Assembly: GCA_910577555.1 (NCBI GenBank)
Contig: CAJTLF010000010.1
Location: forward strand, 11,518-75,517
Direction: 5' to 3'
From: an uncultured Christensenella sp.
Lineage (GTDB): Bacteria; Bacillota; Clostridia; Christensenellales; Borkfalkiaceae
DNA length: 64,000 nucleotides
The notes below the pieces were generated by a model. That model saw nothing but the letters and a program-made list of their open reading frames with translations, did not search any database and was not told where the DNA came from. The translations under genes and the position numbers were made by a program. Of the stretch, positions 51,025 to 59,455 are shown in pieces (the stretch's first letter is position 1; the number at the start of each line of letters is the position of its first letter).

Positions 51025-51849
51025 CTATGCAAAACCGTATTTTTCTATAATTTGAGCTATTGCGCCGTTATTATTTGTTACAGCAATGAAGTCTGCTTCC
51101 GTTTTAAGCTCTTGCGTGGCGTTTCCTACGGCAACGCCTACCCCTGCGGCGCGTATCATTGAAAGGTCGTTTAAATTGTCGCCGCAAGCAACGCTTGACG
51201 AAACGGGTATTTTAAATTGGTTGCACAAATATTTTAAAGCATTTCCTTTGGTTACGGTTAAAGGTGAAACTTCCACCAAAACTTTCGCACTGCAAGTTAC
51301 GTCGAACTTTTTACCGAGCTTTTTGCTTAAAGTGTCGTATAAGTATACTCTGTCGCTTTCGGATACGAGACAGGCGGCTTTTTCGCACGATAAGCCGTTT
51401 TCTGAAACGAAATCGGATACCGCACCTTTTATCGATTTTGTTTTTACTCCGATTATGCGCTCGTAAATTTTCAGATATTCGTTATTTTCCGGTATGCTCG
51501 TATAAATATCGTCGCCGCAGTAAATATTTACGTGAAATCCGAGATTTTCTATCTCTTTACATATTTCCGCCGTTGAATTGCAGTCTATCGTTTCGCATTT
51601 GATTATCCGTCCGCTTTCGATATCTGCGATAACTCCCCCTTGTTGAGCTATTACAAGTCCTTTAAGACCGAGTTCGCGTACTCTCGGTAAAATAGAGCAA
51701 AGCATTCTGCCCGTGCAAACGGCAAAAACCCCGCCGCACTCTACGTATTCGGATATAGCCTTTCGTACTTTTTGCGGAATTTTCTGGTTGTCGTCAATCA
51801 GAGTTCCGTCAAAATCCGATACTATGAGTTTATAGTTTATTTTTCTCAT
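51025..51849 (-). CDS. Cof-type HAD phosphatase
   Basis: A 274-residue HAD-superfamily hydrolase. Motif I DFDGTLIDD carries the nucleophile Asp, motif II is CTGR, motif III is the Lys in TKGNALKYL, and motif IV is CGDNLNDLSMI. The C2-type cap domain between them matches Cof/YbjI phosphatases of sugar phosphates or flavin mononucleotide; the substrate is unknown. Its ATG overlaps the uvrC stop (ATGA), so it is translationally coupled in the uvrC operon. Confidence 0.9.
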   Translation of the reverse strand: MRKINYKLIVSDFDGTLIDDNQKIPQKVRKAISEYVECGGVFAVCTGRMLCSILPRVRELGLKGLVIAQQGGVIADIESGRIIKCETIDCNSTAEICKEIENLGFHVNIYCGDDIYTSIPENNEYLKIYERIIGVKTKSIKGAVSDFVSENGLSCEKAACLVSESDRVYLYDTLSKKLGKKFDVTCSAKVLVEVSPLTVTKGNALKYLCNQFKIPVSSSVACGDNLNDLSMIRAAGVGVAVGNATQELKTEADFIAVTNNNGAIAQIIEKYGFA

Positions 51850-53654
51850 AAATTTTCCTGTAAATAGTCTTTAATCCGTTGTGCAAGCGCAAGCGAAATT
51901 CCTTCCACGCGACTTAAATCTTCCACGCTTGCGTTCATTATTCCGTTCAGAGTGCCGAACTTTTCCAACAACGCCATTCTTTTTACTTTGCCTATACCGT
52001 CAATTTCCGAAAGCACGCTCTGTAAATTGCGTTTTGAATGAATGTTGCGGAAATAGGTTATTGCAAACCTGTGCGCTTCGTCGCGGATACGTTGCAGAGT
52101 TTTAAGCGCGTAATCGCGGTGCGGTATTTTTATGCTCCCGTCAGAATACGTGGTAAACACTTCTTCTTCGCGCTTTGCAAGCGAAATAAGCTCTATTCCG
52201 CTTACGTTTTTTTCGTCAAAAATCTGTTTTACGGCTGAAAGCTGACCTTTACCGCCGTCTATTATAATTAAGTCGGGTTTGGGAAATTTATCTTTTTCGG
52301 TTAAAAGTTTGTCAAGACGCCTTGTAAGTACTTCCTGTAATGACGCAAAATCGTTGGCGCCTTCGACCGTTTTAATTTTAAATCTTCGGTAACTGTTTCT
52401 GTCTGCGTCGCCGTCAATGAATACTACCATTGAGCCGACTTTGTCAACTCCGCTTATATTTGAAATATCGTAACATTCCATTCTGCGCGGGTAGTTTTTA
52501 AGCGAAAGCAGTTCCTGTAAGCGTTTGCACGCGTTCACCGTCATATCGTCTTTGTGCTTGATTTTATCGATAGATTTTTCAAGGTATTCTTCCGCATTCT
52601 TTTTCGCCATCTTTAAAAGCCGCGCTTTATCACCCTGCTTTGCAAGCGTTATTTCAACGGATTTGCCGAATTTTTCTTTAAAATAATTCTGTAAAAGTTC
52701 TTTTTCGCAGAACTCTTCCAAAATTATTTCCGCAGGCGGTTCGTGCCGTGAATAATATTGGGTAATAAATCCCGTAACTGCTTCCCCGTCGGAAAAGTGA
52801 GCTTCATCTAAGGCAAAACTGCTTCCGCCCTGCATTATCCCCTTTCTGGTTACGAGAACGTTTACTGCCGAATACATATTGTTGGTTGCGTATGCTATGA
52901 TATCCGCATCCAAATAGCGGCTGAGCGAGGTTAAACGCTTTGCTTCAAGCTTTGAAAGCATTTCGAGTTTTGCTTTATAGTCAATCGCAAGTTCGAAATT
53001 TTCGTTTTCTGCGGCTGAAAGCATCTTGTTTTTTAAAATGATTTCGGCGTCTTTATAATCTCCGTCAAGGAATGCAAGAGCCTTTTTTACCCGTTCGCGG
53101 TATTCCTGTTCAGTAGTCTTACCCGCGCACGGCGCAAGACATCTGCCTATATGGTAATTTAAGCACTCACGCTTTTTACCCGTAGTTTTAACGCGGCACA
53201 GTCTCACTCCGTAAGTGAGTTGTACGGTGTCGAGAATATCCTTGCAATTTATTCCGCCCATAAACGGACCGAAATAACGGCAACCGTCCTTCGCCGTTCT
53301 TCTGGTAATATAAAAATTGGGAAAATCTTCGCGAAGGTCTGCCTTTATATATGGATAAGTCTTGTCGTCTTTTAAAAGAATGTTATATTTAGGCTTGTAC
53401 TTTTTTATTAAATTATTTTCAAGCGCAAGGGCGTCTATTTCCGAATTGGTTATTATATAGTTGAAATCGTGAACGCTTTCCACCATTTTCATAACTTTTT
53501 CGGGCTTTTGAGAATTATGAAAATATTGCCGCACTCTGTTTTTAAGCACACGGGCTTTGCCGACGTAAATCACGTTGCCGTATTCGTCGAGCATAATATA
53601 AACGCCGGGATTTTCGGGCAGTAGTTTCAATTTTTCCCTAATGACTTCATTCAT
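51846..53654 (-). CDS. uvrC: UvrABC system protein C
   Basis: This 602-residue nuclease cuts both sides of a lesion in nucleotide excision repair. The N-terminal GIY-YIG domain (GVYIMLDEYGNVIYVGKARVLKNRVRQYF), a Cys-rich CLNYHIGRCLAPCAGK segment, the UVR domain, the RNase H-like C-terminal nuclease (ECYDISNISG, LIIDGGKGQL) and two helix-hairpin-helix motifs are present. ATG 53654 fits family length; a TTG three codons earlier is also possible. The promoter -10 element ends 8 bases before this ATG, so the mRNA is predicted leaderless. Confidence 0.95.
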   Translation of the reverse strand: MNEVIREKLKLLPENPGVYIMLDEYGNVIYVGKARVLKNRVRQYFHNSQKPEKVMKMVESVHDFNYIITNSEIDALALENNLIKKYKPKYNILLKDDKTYPYIKADLREDFPNFYITRRTAKDGCRYFGPFMGGINCKDILDTVQLTYGVRLCRVKTTGKKRECLNYHIGRCLAPCAGKTTEQEYRERVKKALAFLDGDYKDAEIILKNKMLSAAENENFELAIDYKAKLEMLSKLEAKRLTSLSRYLDADIIAYATNNMYSAVNVLVTRKGIMQGGSSFALDEAHFSDGEAVTGFITQYYSRHEPPAEIILEEFCEKELLQNYFKEKFGKSVEITLAKQGDKARLLKMAKKNAEEYLEKSIDKIKHKDDMTVNACKRLQELLSLKNYPRRMECYDISNISGVDKVGSMVVFIDGDADRNSYRRFKIKTVEGANDFASLQEVLTRRLDKLLTEKDKFPKPDLIIIDGGKGQLSAVKQIFDEKNVSGIELISLAKREEEVFTTYSDGSIKIPHRDYALKTLQRIRDEAHRFAITYFRNIHSKRNLQSVLSEIDGIGKVKRMALLEKFGTLNGIMNASVEDLSRVEGISLALAQRIKDYLQENL

Positions 53655-53662
53655 TCGAAACA

Positions 53663-53691
53663 ATTATACCATATCGCTTTATTTATTGCAA
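53663..53691 (-). promoter_or_regulatory. Promoter of the uvrC operon
   Basis: Minus-strand TTGCAA (53691-53686) and TATAAT (53668-53663) with a 17-base spacer. Transcription would start at or within a few bases of the uvrC ATG. Confidence 0.75.
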
Positions 53692-53720
53692 AAAAAATCC
53701 TGCCGTAAGGCAAGATTTTT
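53692..53720 (-). terminator. Terminator after arsR-type gene
   Basis: AAAATCTTGCC pairs with GGCAGGATTTT on the minus strand (one G-U pair) and is followed by a T run. Its T run overlaps the uvrC -35 element. Confidence 0.8.
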
Positions 53721-53762
53721 GATTTTAAAGGTAATTTCAGCTCTTTTAAACTGCGGTAATTT

Positions 53763-54101
53763 TTAACAGCCCAAAAACTCTACGCCTTTGAGCATTACGT
53801 CGTTTACCGTATCGTTTACAAGGCTGTAAAAAATGATTTTACCGCACCGCTCGCTCTTAACTATCCCGAGATTTTTCAAAAGTCGCAATTGGTGGGAAAC
53901 GGTGGTCTGATTTATCTCGAGAACACGTGAAAGGTCTGTAACGCACATTTCGGAAATGGCGAGCGCGGAAAGCATTCTCACTCTAGTTGAATCTGCAAAA
54001 ATAGAAAAAAAGCAAACTATACTGTCGAGAACGTCGCCCTGCGGAACGTACTCCAAAACCAAATCTTTAGTGCGTCTGTCCAAAAGCATCGTATCCTGCA
54101 T
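53763..54101 (-). CDS. ArsR/SmtB-family metal-responsive repressor
   Basis: A 112-residue winged-helix repressor (about 30-105). The alpha-3 metal-site segment reads EMCVTDL (C53), so one of the two cysteines of the classic ELCVCDL motif is Thr; other cysteines are C30, C86 and the last residue C112. The recognition helix is QTTVSHQLRLLKNLG. It follows the copper ATPase gene by 110 bases but has its own promoter. It likely senses a metal and controls itself and perhaps copA. AAAGGAGAG precedes the ATG. Confidence 0.88.
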   Translation of the reverse strand: MQDTMLLDRRTKDLVLEYVPQGDVLDSIVCFFSIFADSTRVRMLSALAISEMCVTDLSRVLEINQTTVSHQLRLLKNLGIVKSERCGKIIFYSLVNDTVNDVMLKGVEFLGC

Positions 54102-54138
54102 GCGGCTCTCCTTTAATCAAAGCGTTTTCTTTAATTAA

Positions 54139-54168
54139 ATTATAAAGGCTCGTATGCTTATATGTCAA
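54139..54168 (-). promoter_or_regulatory. Promoter of the arsR-type gene
   Basis: Minus-strand TTGACA (54168-54163) and TATAAT (54144-54139) with an 18-base spacer. An imperfect TATAAG/CTTTATA dyad fills the spacer and could be the repressor's operator. Confidence 0.65.
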
Positions 54169-54210
54169 AGCGTGACCGTGGCGTATACTGTCATAAAAAG
54201 ACTTAGTTTG

Positions 54211-54426
54211 TCATTTATGCTCGATTGATAAAACCGTATAGCCCGCGTCGGTCACGAGTGACTTTATTTCTTCTTCGGGGAGCTGTTCGCGGCTACGTAT
54301 AACGGCTATTTTCTTCTTCAATTTAACGTCTACGGATACGGCGTTTTTTACGGTAGAGAGCTTATCCTGCACCCTTTTTGCGCAGTGTTCACAGCACATT
54401 CCGTCAATATTAACGATAGTTTTCAT
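54211..54426 (-). CDS. Candidate nested CopZ-like copper chaperone (internal start)
   Basis: Inside copA, in frame, an ATG at 54426 follows AAGGAA by 9 bases and would give a free 71-residue HMA protein starting MKTIVNIDGMCCEHC. That is the normal length of CopZ copper chaperones. So the gene may make both a full pump with a C-terminal HMA domain and a soluble chaperone. Other bacteria achieve a similar dual output from copA by ribosomal frameshifting. No separate copZ is visible nearby. Direct evidence of internal initiation is lacking. Confidence 0.55.
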   Translation of the reverse strand: MKTIVNIDGMCCEHCAKRVQDKLSTVKNAVSVDVKLKKKIAVIRSREQLPEEEIKSLVTDAGYTVLSIEHK

Positions 54427-56661
54427 AAATAAATTTTCCTTATTTAATCTTTTATTTTTATATAACAGCAATCTTAACGCGTTGCATACCACGAACAGGG
54501 AGCTTAAACTCATGCACGCCGCGGCAATCATAGGGTTGAAATGGAAGTTTAGCGCGGAGAACACGCCGGCGGCAACGGGAATCATAATCACGTTGTAAAA
54601 GAAAGCCCAGAAAAGGTTTTGCTTTATGTTTCTGACCGTTGCTCGGCTCAAATCGAAGGCTGTGTCCAAAGACCGCAAATCTTCGTTTACAAGCACCACC
54701 CCAGCCGAGTCTATGGCTACGTCGGTGCCGCTGCCGATTGCTATTCCCACGTCCGATTCTTTCAGTGCGGGCGAATCGTTTATCCCGTCGCCAACCATTG
54801 CAACGCGACCGCCGACCGCTTGAACGTTCTGAACGGCTTTGAGCTTATCTTCGGGCAGAACTTCGGCAACGAATTCGTCTATTCCGACCGCATCCGCCAC
54901 CGCTTGGGCCGTTGCCTGCGAGTCGCCCGTAAGCATAGCTACTCTTAAATTTCTGTTCTTTAAAAGCGCGATTGCGTCTTTACTGCCTTCCTTGACGGTA
55001 TCCGCAAAAGCAATAACCGCAAGAACTCCGCTTTCGTCGGCTAAGTAAACTACCGTGTTACCGCTTTGGGAAAGAGCTTGCGCGGCAGACTTTGCTTTTT
55101 GCGAAATTTTAATATTTTCAAGCAGTTTTTCGTTGCCTAAATAATATTTTTTATTTTCGTATTCCGCCGTTGCGCCTTTACCTACGATATATTCGAAGTT
55201 CTCTACTTCAAAACTTTCTTTTGCGTAATCGACGAGACATTTGGCGAGCGGATGATTGGAATTTTTTTCTATTCCGCAAGCAAGCTTTAAAGCAAAATTG
55301 CGTTCGACCGAAAAGGTTATCACTTCCGTTACGGTAAGCTTTCCTTGGGTTATTGTAGCCGTTTTATCGAGCAGTACCGCGTTAATCCCGCATACCTTTT
55401 GCAAACTTTCGGCGTCCTTGTACAATATGCCGAGAGATGCGCCCTTGCCCGTAGCCGTCATAATCGCAACGGGCGTTGCAAGCCCCAAAGCACAGGGACA
55501 GGAAACCACGAGAACGCTGATGGCGTAAGTTACGCTGTGTTCGGGTTTAAATCCGCCGTCGATAATCAACCAGATTATAAACGTAAGAAGTGAAATAAAT
55601 ACTACTACGGGTACGAAAATTCCTGCGATTTTATCCGCGATTTTCTGTAACGGCGCTTTGCTTGCGCCTGCTTCCCGCACCATTTTGATAATTTTCGATA
55701 AAGTAGTGTCTTCACCAATCTTTTCTGCGCGTATCTTAAGCGTTCCGCTCTTTACGATTGCCGCACTGGTTACGGTCTGGTTTACTGTAACTTCCACGGG
55801 CAGGCTTTCGCCCGTTATAGCGCATTTATCCACGAACGCGTTGCCGCTTACAACCGTGCCGTCAACGGGAACGTATTCGCCCTGTTTTACGACGAGAATA
55901 TCGCCGACCTTTACTTCCTTTACGGAAACCGTTTTAAGCTCTCCGTTTACTTCTATGGTTACGGTATCGGGCGCAAGCTTTAAAAGCTTTTCTATTTCAC
56001 TGCCCGTCTTTTTCTTGGATTTTTCTTCAAGCCATTTTCCAAGCGTTACGAGAGCTAAAATCATAGCCGCCGACTCGTAATGAAGATTCATTGCGTTGTT
56101 TATCGGGTTGTCGCCTATAAATATGAATACCGTAAGCACGAGCGAGTAAATAAACGACACTCCCGACCCCAGAGCAACCAGCGTATCCATATTCGGGACT
56201 CGTTTGAACGCCGCTACGGCTCCGTTTTTGAAGAACGAATAGTTTACGCCTATTATTGCGGCTGACAGTATCGCCTGATACAGTGCGAACCACTGAGAAT
56301 TGCCGTGGTGCGGGTTAAGAAAGTCGGGTATCGGTGCGCCCCACATATGCCCCATGGAAACGTACATTAAAGGTACGAGCAAAACTATTGATATTATAAA
56401 TCTGATAAATAGCTGTCCGTCGTTGTTTTTCGTTTTTATCTGCGGCGTACTCCCTTCTTCATAGATACCGTATCCGAGAGATTTAACAGTTGCAACTACT
56501 TCTTCTTCGGATGAAACGCTCTCGTCGAACTCCACCTTCATCGACTTGCCCATAAGGCTGACTTCACATCGGTTTACGCCGTCCAGCTTACTTACCGCCC
56601 GCTCGATGCCTGAAGAGCATGCCGAACAGGTCATTCCCGTAATATCGTATTTTTTATCCAA
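54211..56661 (-). CDS. copA: Copper-translocating P1B ATPase with C-terminal HMA domain
   Basis: This 816-residue pump exports Cu(I). An N-terminal HMA domain has GMTCSAC (9-15). The membrane metal motif is CPC (388-390), and the phosphorylation site is D432. The usual DKTGT reads DKTAT (432-436), a rare change. MVGDGINDSPAL is intact. A second HMA domain (GMCCEHC) occupies the last 71 residues and is preceded by an internal ribosome site. The start is TTG with GGAG 6 bases upstream. The promoter overlaps a 13-bp inverted repeat. Confidence 0.93.
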   Translation of the reverse strand: MDKKYDITGMTCSACSSGIERAVSKLDGVNRCEVSLMGKSMKVEFDESVSSEEEVVATVKSLGYGIYEEGSTPQIKTKNNDGQLFIRFIISIVLLVPLMYVSMGHMWGAPIPDFLNPHHGNSQWFALYQAILSAAIIGVNYSFFKNGAVAAFKRVPNMDTLVALGSGVSFIYSLVLTVFIFIGDNPINNAMNLHYESAAMILALVTLGKWLEEKSKKKTGSEIEKLLKLAPDTVTIEVNGELKTVSVKEVKVGDILVVKQGEYVPVDGTVVSGNAFVDKCAITGESLPVEVTVNQTVTSAAIVKSGTLKIRAEKIGEDTTLSKIIKMVREAGASKAPLQKIADKIAGIFVPVVVFISLLTFIIWLIIDGGFKPEHSVTYAISVLVVSCPCALGLATPVAIMTATGKGASLGILYKDAESLQKVCGINAVLLDKTATITQGKLTVTEVITFSVERNFALKLACGIEKNSNHPLAKCLVDYAKESFEVENFEYIVGKGATAEYENKKYYLGNEKLLENIKISQKAKSAAQALSQSGNTVVYLADESGVLAVIAFADTVKEGSKDAIALLKNRNLRVAMLTGDSQATAQAVADAVGIDEFVAEVLPEDKLKAVQNVQAVGGRVAMVGDGINDSPALKESDVGIAIGSGTDVAIDSAGVVLVNEDLRSLDTAFDLSRATVRNIKQNLFWAFFYNVIMIPVAAGVFSALNFHFNPMIAAACMSLSSLFVVCNALRLLLYKNKRLNKENLFMKTIVNIDGMCCEHCAKRVQDKLSTVKNAVSVDVKLKKKIAVIRSREQLPEEEIKSLVTDAGYTVLSIEHK

Positions 56662-56699
56662 TATTTTCTCCGTATTTATATTATATACCGTTTTCTAAT

Positions 56700-56741
56700 A
56701 TTATAAAACCTAATTCCTACTTTGTCAATAGGAATTAGGTT
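56700..56741 (-). promoter_or_regulatory. copA promoter embedded in a 13-bp inverted repeat
   Basis: Minus-strand TTGACA (56728-56723) and TATAAT (56705-56700) are 17 bases apart. The perfect repeat AACCTAATTCCTA/TAGGAATTAGGTT (56707-56719 and 56729-56741) places the -35 in its loop and one arm in the spacer. It may be an operator, and may also act as terminator for the upstream asparaginase gene. Confidence 0.7.
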
Positions 56742-56766
56742 TTTTTAGCGTATTATAAATTGTATA

Positions 56767-57783
56767 TTAACGTAAGCGTTCAAAAAAGTAATTTTTGTCT
56801 AATTCGGACTGTACACCGTTGCCTGAACCGAGCGCAAGAAGAACTTTTGCCGTCGCCATCTCAAAACTTATATCGTAAGCCGCGGTGCATGATTCGGCTA
56901 GACCGAGCGCGCTACCGTAAGTGCGGGCTTCAGAATCTATCGTGGATATAACCACTTCTATCCCGAGTTTTTTACAGTACGAAAGAAAGTTTTTAAAGTT
57001 GGATTCCTTGCCTTCCGTGCATACCGTGCCGCTGTGATACAGCTGAACCATTACCGCTTTGGGTTTCGTTTCGGTAAAACGATAAAAATCAAAGTTTAAA
57101 AGCGCGTGTGCCTGAATGGTTACCATGTCCATGCATAGCTTTTGTGACGCGCACGGCTTTCTCGGTGCGCGTAACTGTGTAAGCGTGGGATTTAACGGGT
57201 TTTTATTATAAATAAATTTACCGCTTTCCATTTCGCCGAAATGCACGCGCATTACGCTGTCGTATTCGCCGCTAATCTGAGCCGCCGCGGTAAGTCTGCT
57301 GGCAAGGTGAATTTTACATTTTTCATTAAAATTCTGAAAACTTACGAAAATACCGCCGTAATCCGCCTGTTTTATGAAATCAACCGCACCTGCAAAGTTT
57401 TCTACGCCCTTACTGCGTTCGTCGTCTAAAGGATACAGTGCCGAAACGAACACGACGGGGATTTTAATATCGCAAAACAGCAAGCTGAATAGATTTGCCG
57501 TAAAACACATTGTATCCGTGCCGTGGGTGATTATAACACCGTCGTAGTCGTCTTTGTTTACGCCACGAAGTGCGTTTGCCATTTTTTCAAGGTCTGACGG
57601 CTGAACGTTCTCACTCAAAATATTCAAAGGGCGAAGCTCGTCAAAGATAACCGACTCGCCGTAGCGGTTGCGGTAAAGCTCTATAAGATAACTTTTTTCT
57701 TCATTGCGAAGATTTACCGTATCGCCGCAAACGCGCGAACCTATCGTTCCGCCCGTAAAGATAACGCAAATTCTGTTTTTCAT
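56767..57783 (-). CDS. L-asparaginase, type I
   Basis: A 338-residue enzyme hydrolysing asparagine to aspartate and ammonia. The two catalytic threonine motifs are TGGTIGS (10-16) and HGTDTM (near 91-96), with the conserved Asp in the same block. No signal peptide is seen, so it is cytoplasmic (type I). It lies 13 bases after asnS, so asparagine use in translation and breakdown share an operon. No clear ribosome site precedes the ATG. Confidence 0.92.
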   Translation of the reverse strand: MKNRICVIFTGGTIGSRVCGDTVNLRNEEKSYLIELYRNRYGESVIFDELRPLNILSENVQPSDLEKMANALRGVNKDDYDGVIITHGTDTMCFTANLFSLLFCDIKIPVVFVSALYPLDDERSKGVENFAGAVDFIKQADYGGIFVSFQNFNEKCKIHLASRLTAAAQISGEYDSVMRVHFGEMESGKFIYNKNPLNPTLTQLRAPRKPCASQKLCMDMVTIQAHALLNFDFYRFTETKPKAVMVQLYHSGTVCTEGKESNFKNFLSYCKKLGIEVVISTIDSEARTYGSALGLAESCTAAYDISFEMATAKVLLALGSGNGVQSELDKNYFFERLR

Positions 57784-57796
57784 ACGTATTTTCGGA

Positions 57797-59173
57797 TTAA
57801 AGACTGCCTACCGTTCTGGGATAGAGTAAAGTATCGCGGATATTCTGAACGCCGGTAATATACATTAAAATACGCTCGAAGCCCATTCCGAACCCGCTGT
57901 GCGGGACGCTTCCGAACTTTCTCGTATCAAGATATTCGAGATACGATTCAAGCGGCATATTGCGCTTTGCCATAGCGTCTTTCAGTTTGCCAAGGTCGGC
58001 TTCGCGCTCACTGCAACCTATAATTTCGCCTATTCCGGGAACGAGCAAGTCGGTTGCCGCAACGGTTTTGCCGTCGGGATTTTGTTTCATATAGAAAGAC
58101 TTTATATCGGCGGGATAATCGGTAACGAAAACGGGCTTTTTGAAGTGTTCTTCCGTTAAGTACCTTTCGTGTTCGGTCTGTAAATCGCAGCCCCATTCTA
58201 CGGGATATTTAAAGTCCTTACCCGATTTTTTAAGAATTTCAACGGCATCGGTATATTTAAGTTTAACGAAATCACTTGCGACAACCTTCTCAAGCTTTTC
58301 CAAAAGACCTTTTTCCGTCCTTTCATTGAAAAATGCAAGCTCTTCGGGGCAGGCTTTCATAACGGCGCGGATAATGTATTTAATGAAGTCTTCCGCAATC
58401 TCGATTATATCGTGTAAATCGCAGAAGCAAACTTCCGGTTCTATCTGCCAGAACTCTGCCGCGTGACGCGTTGTATTGCTGTGTTCCGCGCGGAAAGTAG
58501 GTCCGAAAGTGTATATTCTGCCAAGACCCATAGCCGCAATTTCGCCTTCGAGCTGACCGGAAACCGTAAGCCCCGCTTTTGCTCCGAAAAAGTCGTTTGC
58601 AAAATATTCGCTCTCGTTCTTTTCCTTTGCGTTCCACGGTTGTGTGGTTACGCGGAACATTTCGCCCGCACCTTCGCAGTCACTGCCCGTTATTATGGGT
58701 GTGTGTACGTATTTATAGCCGTGGCTGTGGAAATAGCTGTGGATTGCGAAAGAAAGCTCGCTCCTTACGGCAAGCACGGCTTCGAAAAAGCGCGTTCTCG
58801 GTCTGAGATGGGGTATCGTACGCAAAAATTCGAGAGTATGGTGTTTTTTCTGCAACGGATAATCCTGCGGACATTCGCCGAGTACGGTTACCTGACGCAA
58901 ACTCATTTCATAGCCGTTTCTTTCCGACGGCACGAAAATACCGCTAACTTCGAGAGCCGTTCCCACCGCTAACGCAGGCTTTAACGCGTTTTCGTCAACG
59001 ATAGTTTTTTCCGCAACGAGTTGCAGATTTTTAAGGCAAGTTCCGTCGTTAAGCTCTATAAACGAAATACCTTTCGAATCGCGCCAGGTTCTTACCCAGC
59101 CGCAAACGGTAACGCTGTCGTTTAAATAAGTTTTCGGGTCGGAAAATAATTCTTTAATATCCGTTCTTTTCAT
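57797..59173 (-). CDS. asnS: Asparaginyl-tRNA synthetase
   Basis: This 458-residue class IIb synthetase has an N-terminal OB fold (VTVCGWVRTWRDSKG) and the catalytic core with motif 2 (FRAEHSNTTRHAAEFWQIEPE) and motif 3 (GFGMGFERILMYITG). The FWQIEPE form and the lack of a GAD or GatCAB-related insertion support AsnRS rather than AspRS. AAAGGTGG precedes the ATG. It is cotranscribed with the asparaginase gene; a terminator separates it from rpmF upstream. Confidence 0.95.
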   Translation of the reverse strand: MKRTDIKELFSDPKTYLNDSVTVCGWVRTWRDSKGISFIELNDGTCLKNLQLVAEKTIVDENALKPALAVGTALEVSGIFVPSERNGYEMSLRQVTVLGECPQDYPLQKKHHTLEFLRTIPHLRPRTRFFEAVLAVRSELSFAIHSYFHSHGYKYVHTPIITGSDCEGAGEMFRVTTQPWNAKEKNESEYFANDFFGAKAGLTVSGQLEGEIAAMGLGRIYTFGPTFRAEHSNTTRHAAEFWQIEPEVCFCDLHDIIEIAEDFIKYIIRAVMKACPEELAFFNERTEKGLLEKLEKVVASDFVKLKYTDAVEILKKSGKDFKYPVEWGCDLQTEHERYLTEEHFKKPVFVTDYPADIKSFYMKQNPDGKTVAATDLLVPGIGEIIGCSEREADLGKLKDAMAKRNMPLESYLEYLDTRKFGSVPHSGFGMGFERILMYITGVQNIRDTLLYPRTVGSL

Positions 59174-59189
59174 AATCCACCTTTCGGGT

Positions 59190-59229
59190 TAAAAAATAAA
59201 AAAATACGGACTACCTTTCCGGCAGTCCG
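59190..59229 (-). terminator. Terminator after rpmF
   Basis: CGGACT and AGTCCG (59207-59212 with 59224-59229) enclose an inner CCTTTCCGG pairing; on the minus strand two T runs follow. Confidence 0.75.
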
Positions 59230-59238
59230 CAAATTGCG

Positions 59239-59430
59239 TTAGTTAGCTTTTTTTTCGTCGTGGGACACTACTTCAACCTTGTCGTAGTAGCCGCAATTGC
59301 CGCAAACTTTATGAGCTTCTTTCAATTCGTGGCAATGGGGACACTCTACGAGTGTGGGAGCCGTTGCCTTATAGTTTGCAAATCTCTTATTAGTTCTGCT
59401 CTTGGACTGTTTCCGCTTAGGTACTGCCAT
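59239..59430 (-). CDS. rpmF: 50S ribosomal protein L32
   Basis: A 63-residue ribosomal protein beginning MAVPKRKQSKSRTNKR, with a zinc ribbon CPHC (35-38) and CGNC (48-51), so it is the zinc-binding form. It directly follows the yceD gene, the usual pairing in bacteria. A terminator follows, and the plsX-acpP genes that often come next are absent here. Confidence 0.96.
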   Translation of the reverse strand: MAVPKRKQSKSRTNKRFANYKATAPTLVECPHCHELKEAHKVCGNCGYYDKVEVVSHDEKKAN

Positions 59431-59455
59431 GTTAATACACCTCTTCTCTTATTCT

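Noticed and set aside
54211..54426. copA C-terminal HMA as a frameshifted separate copZ
   Set aside because: The reading frame is continuous with the ATPase, so this is a fusion with a possible internal start rather than a frameshift.
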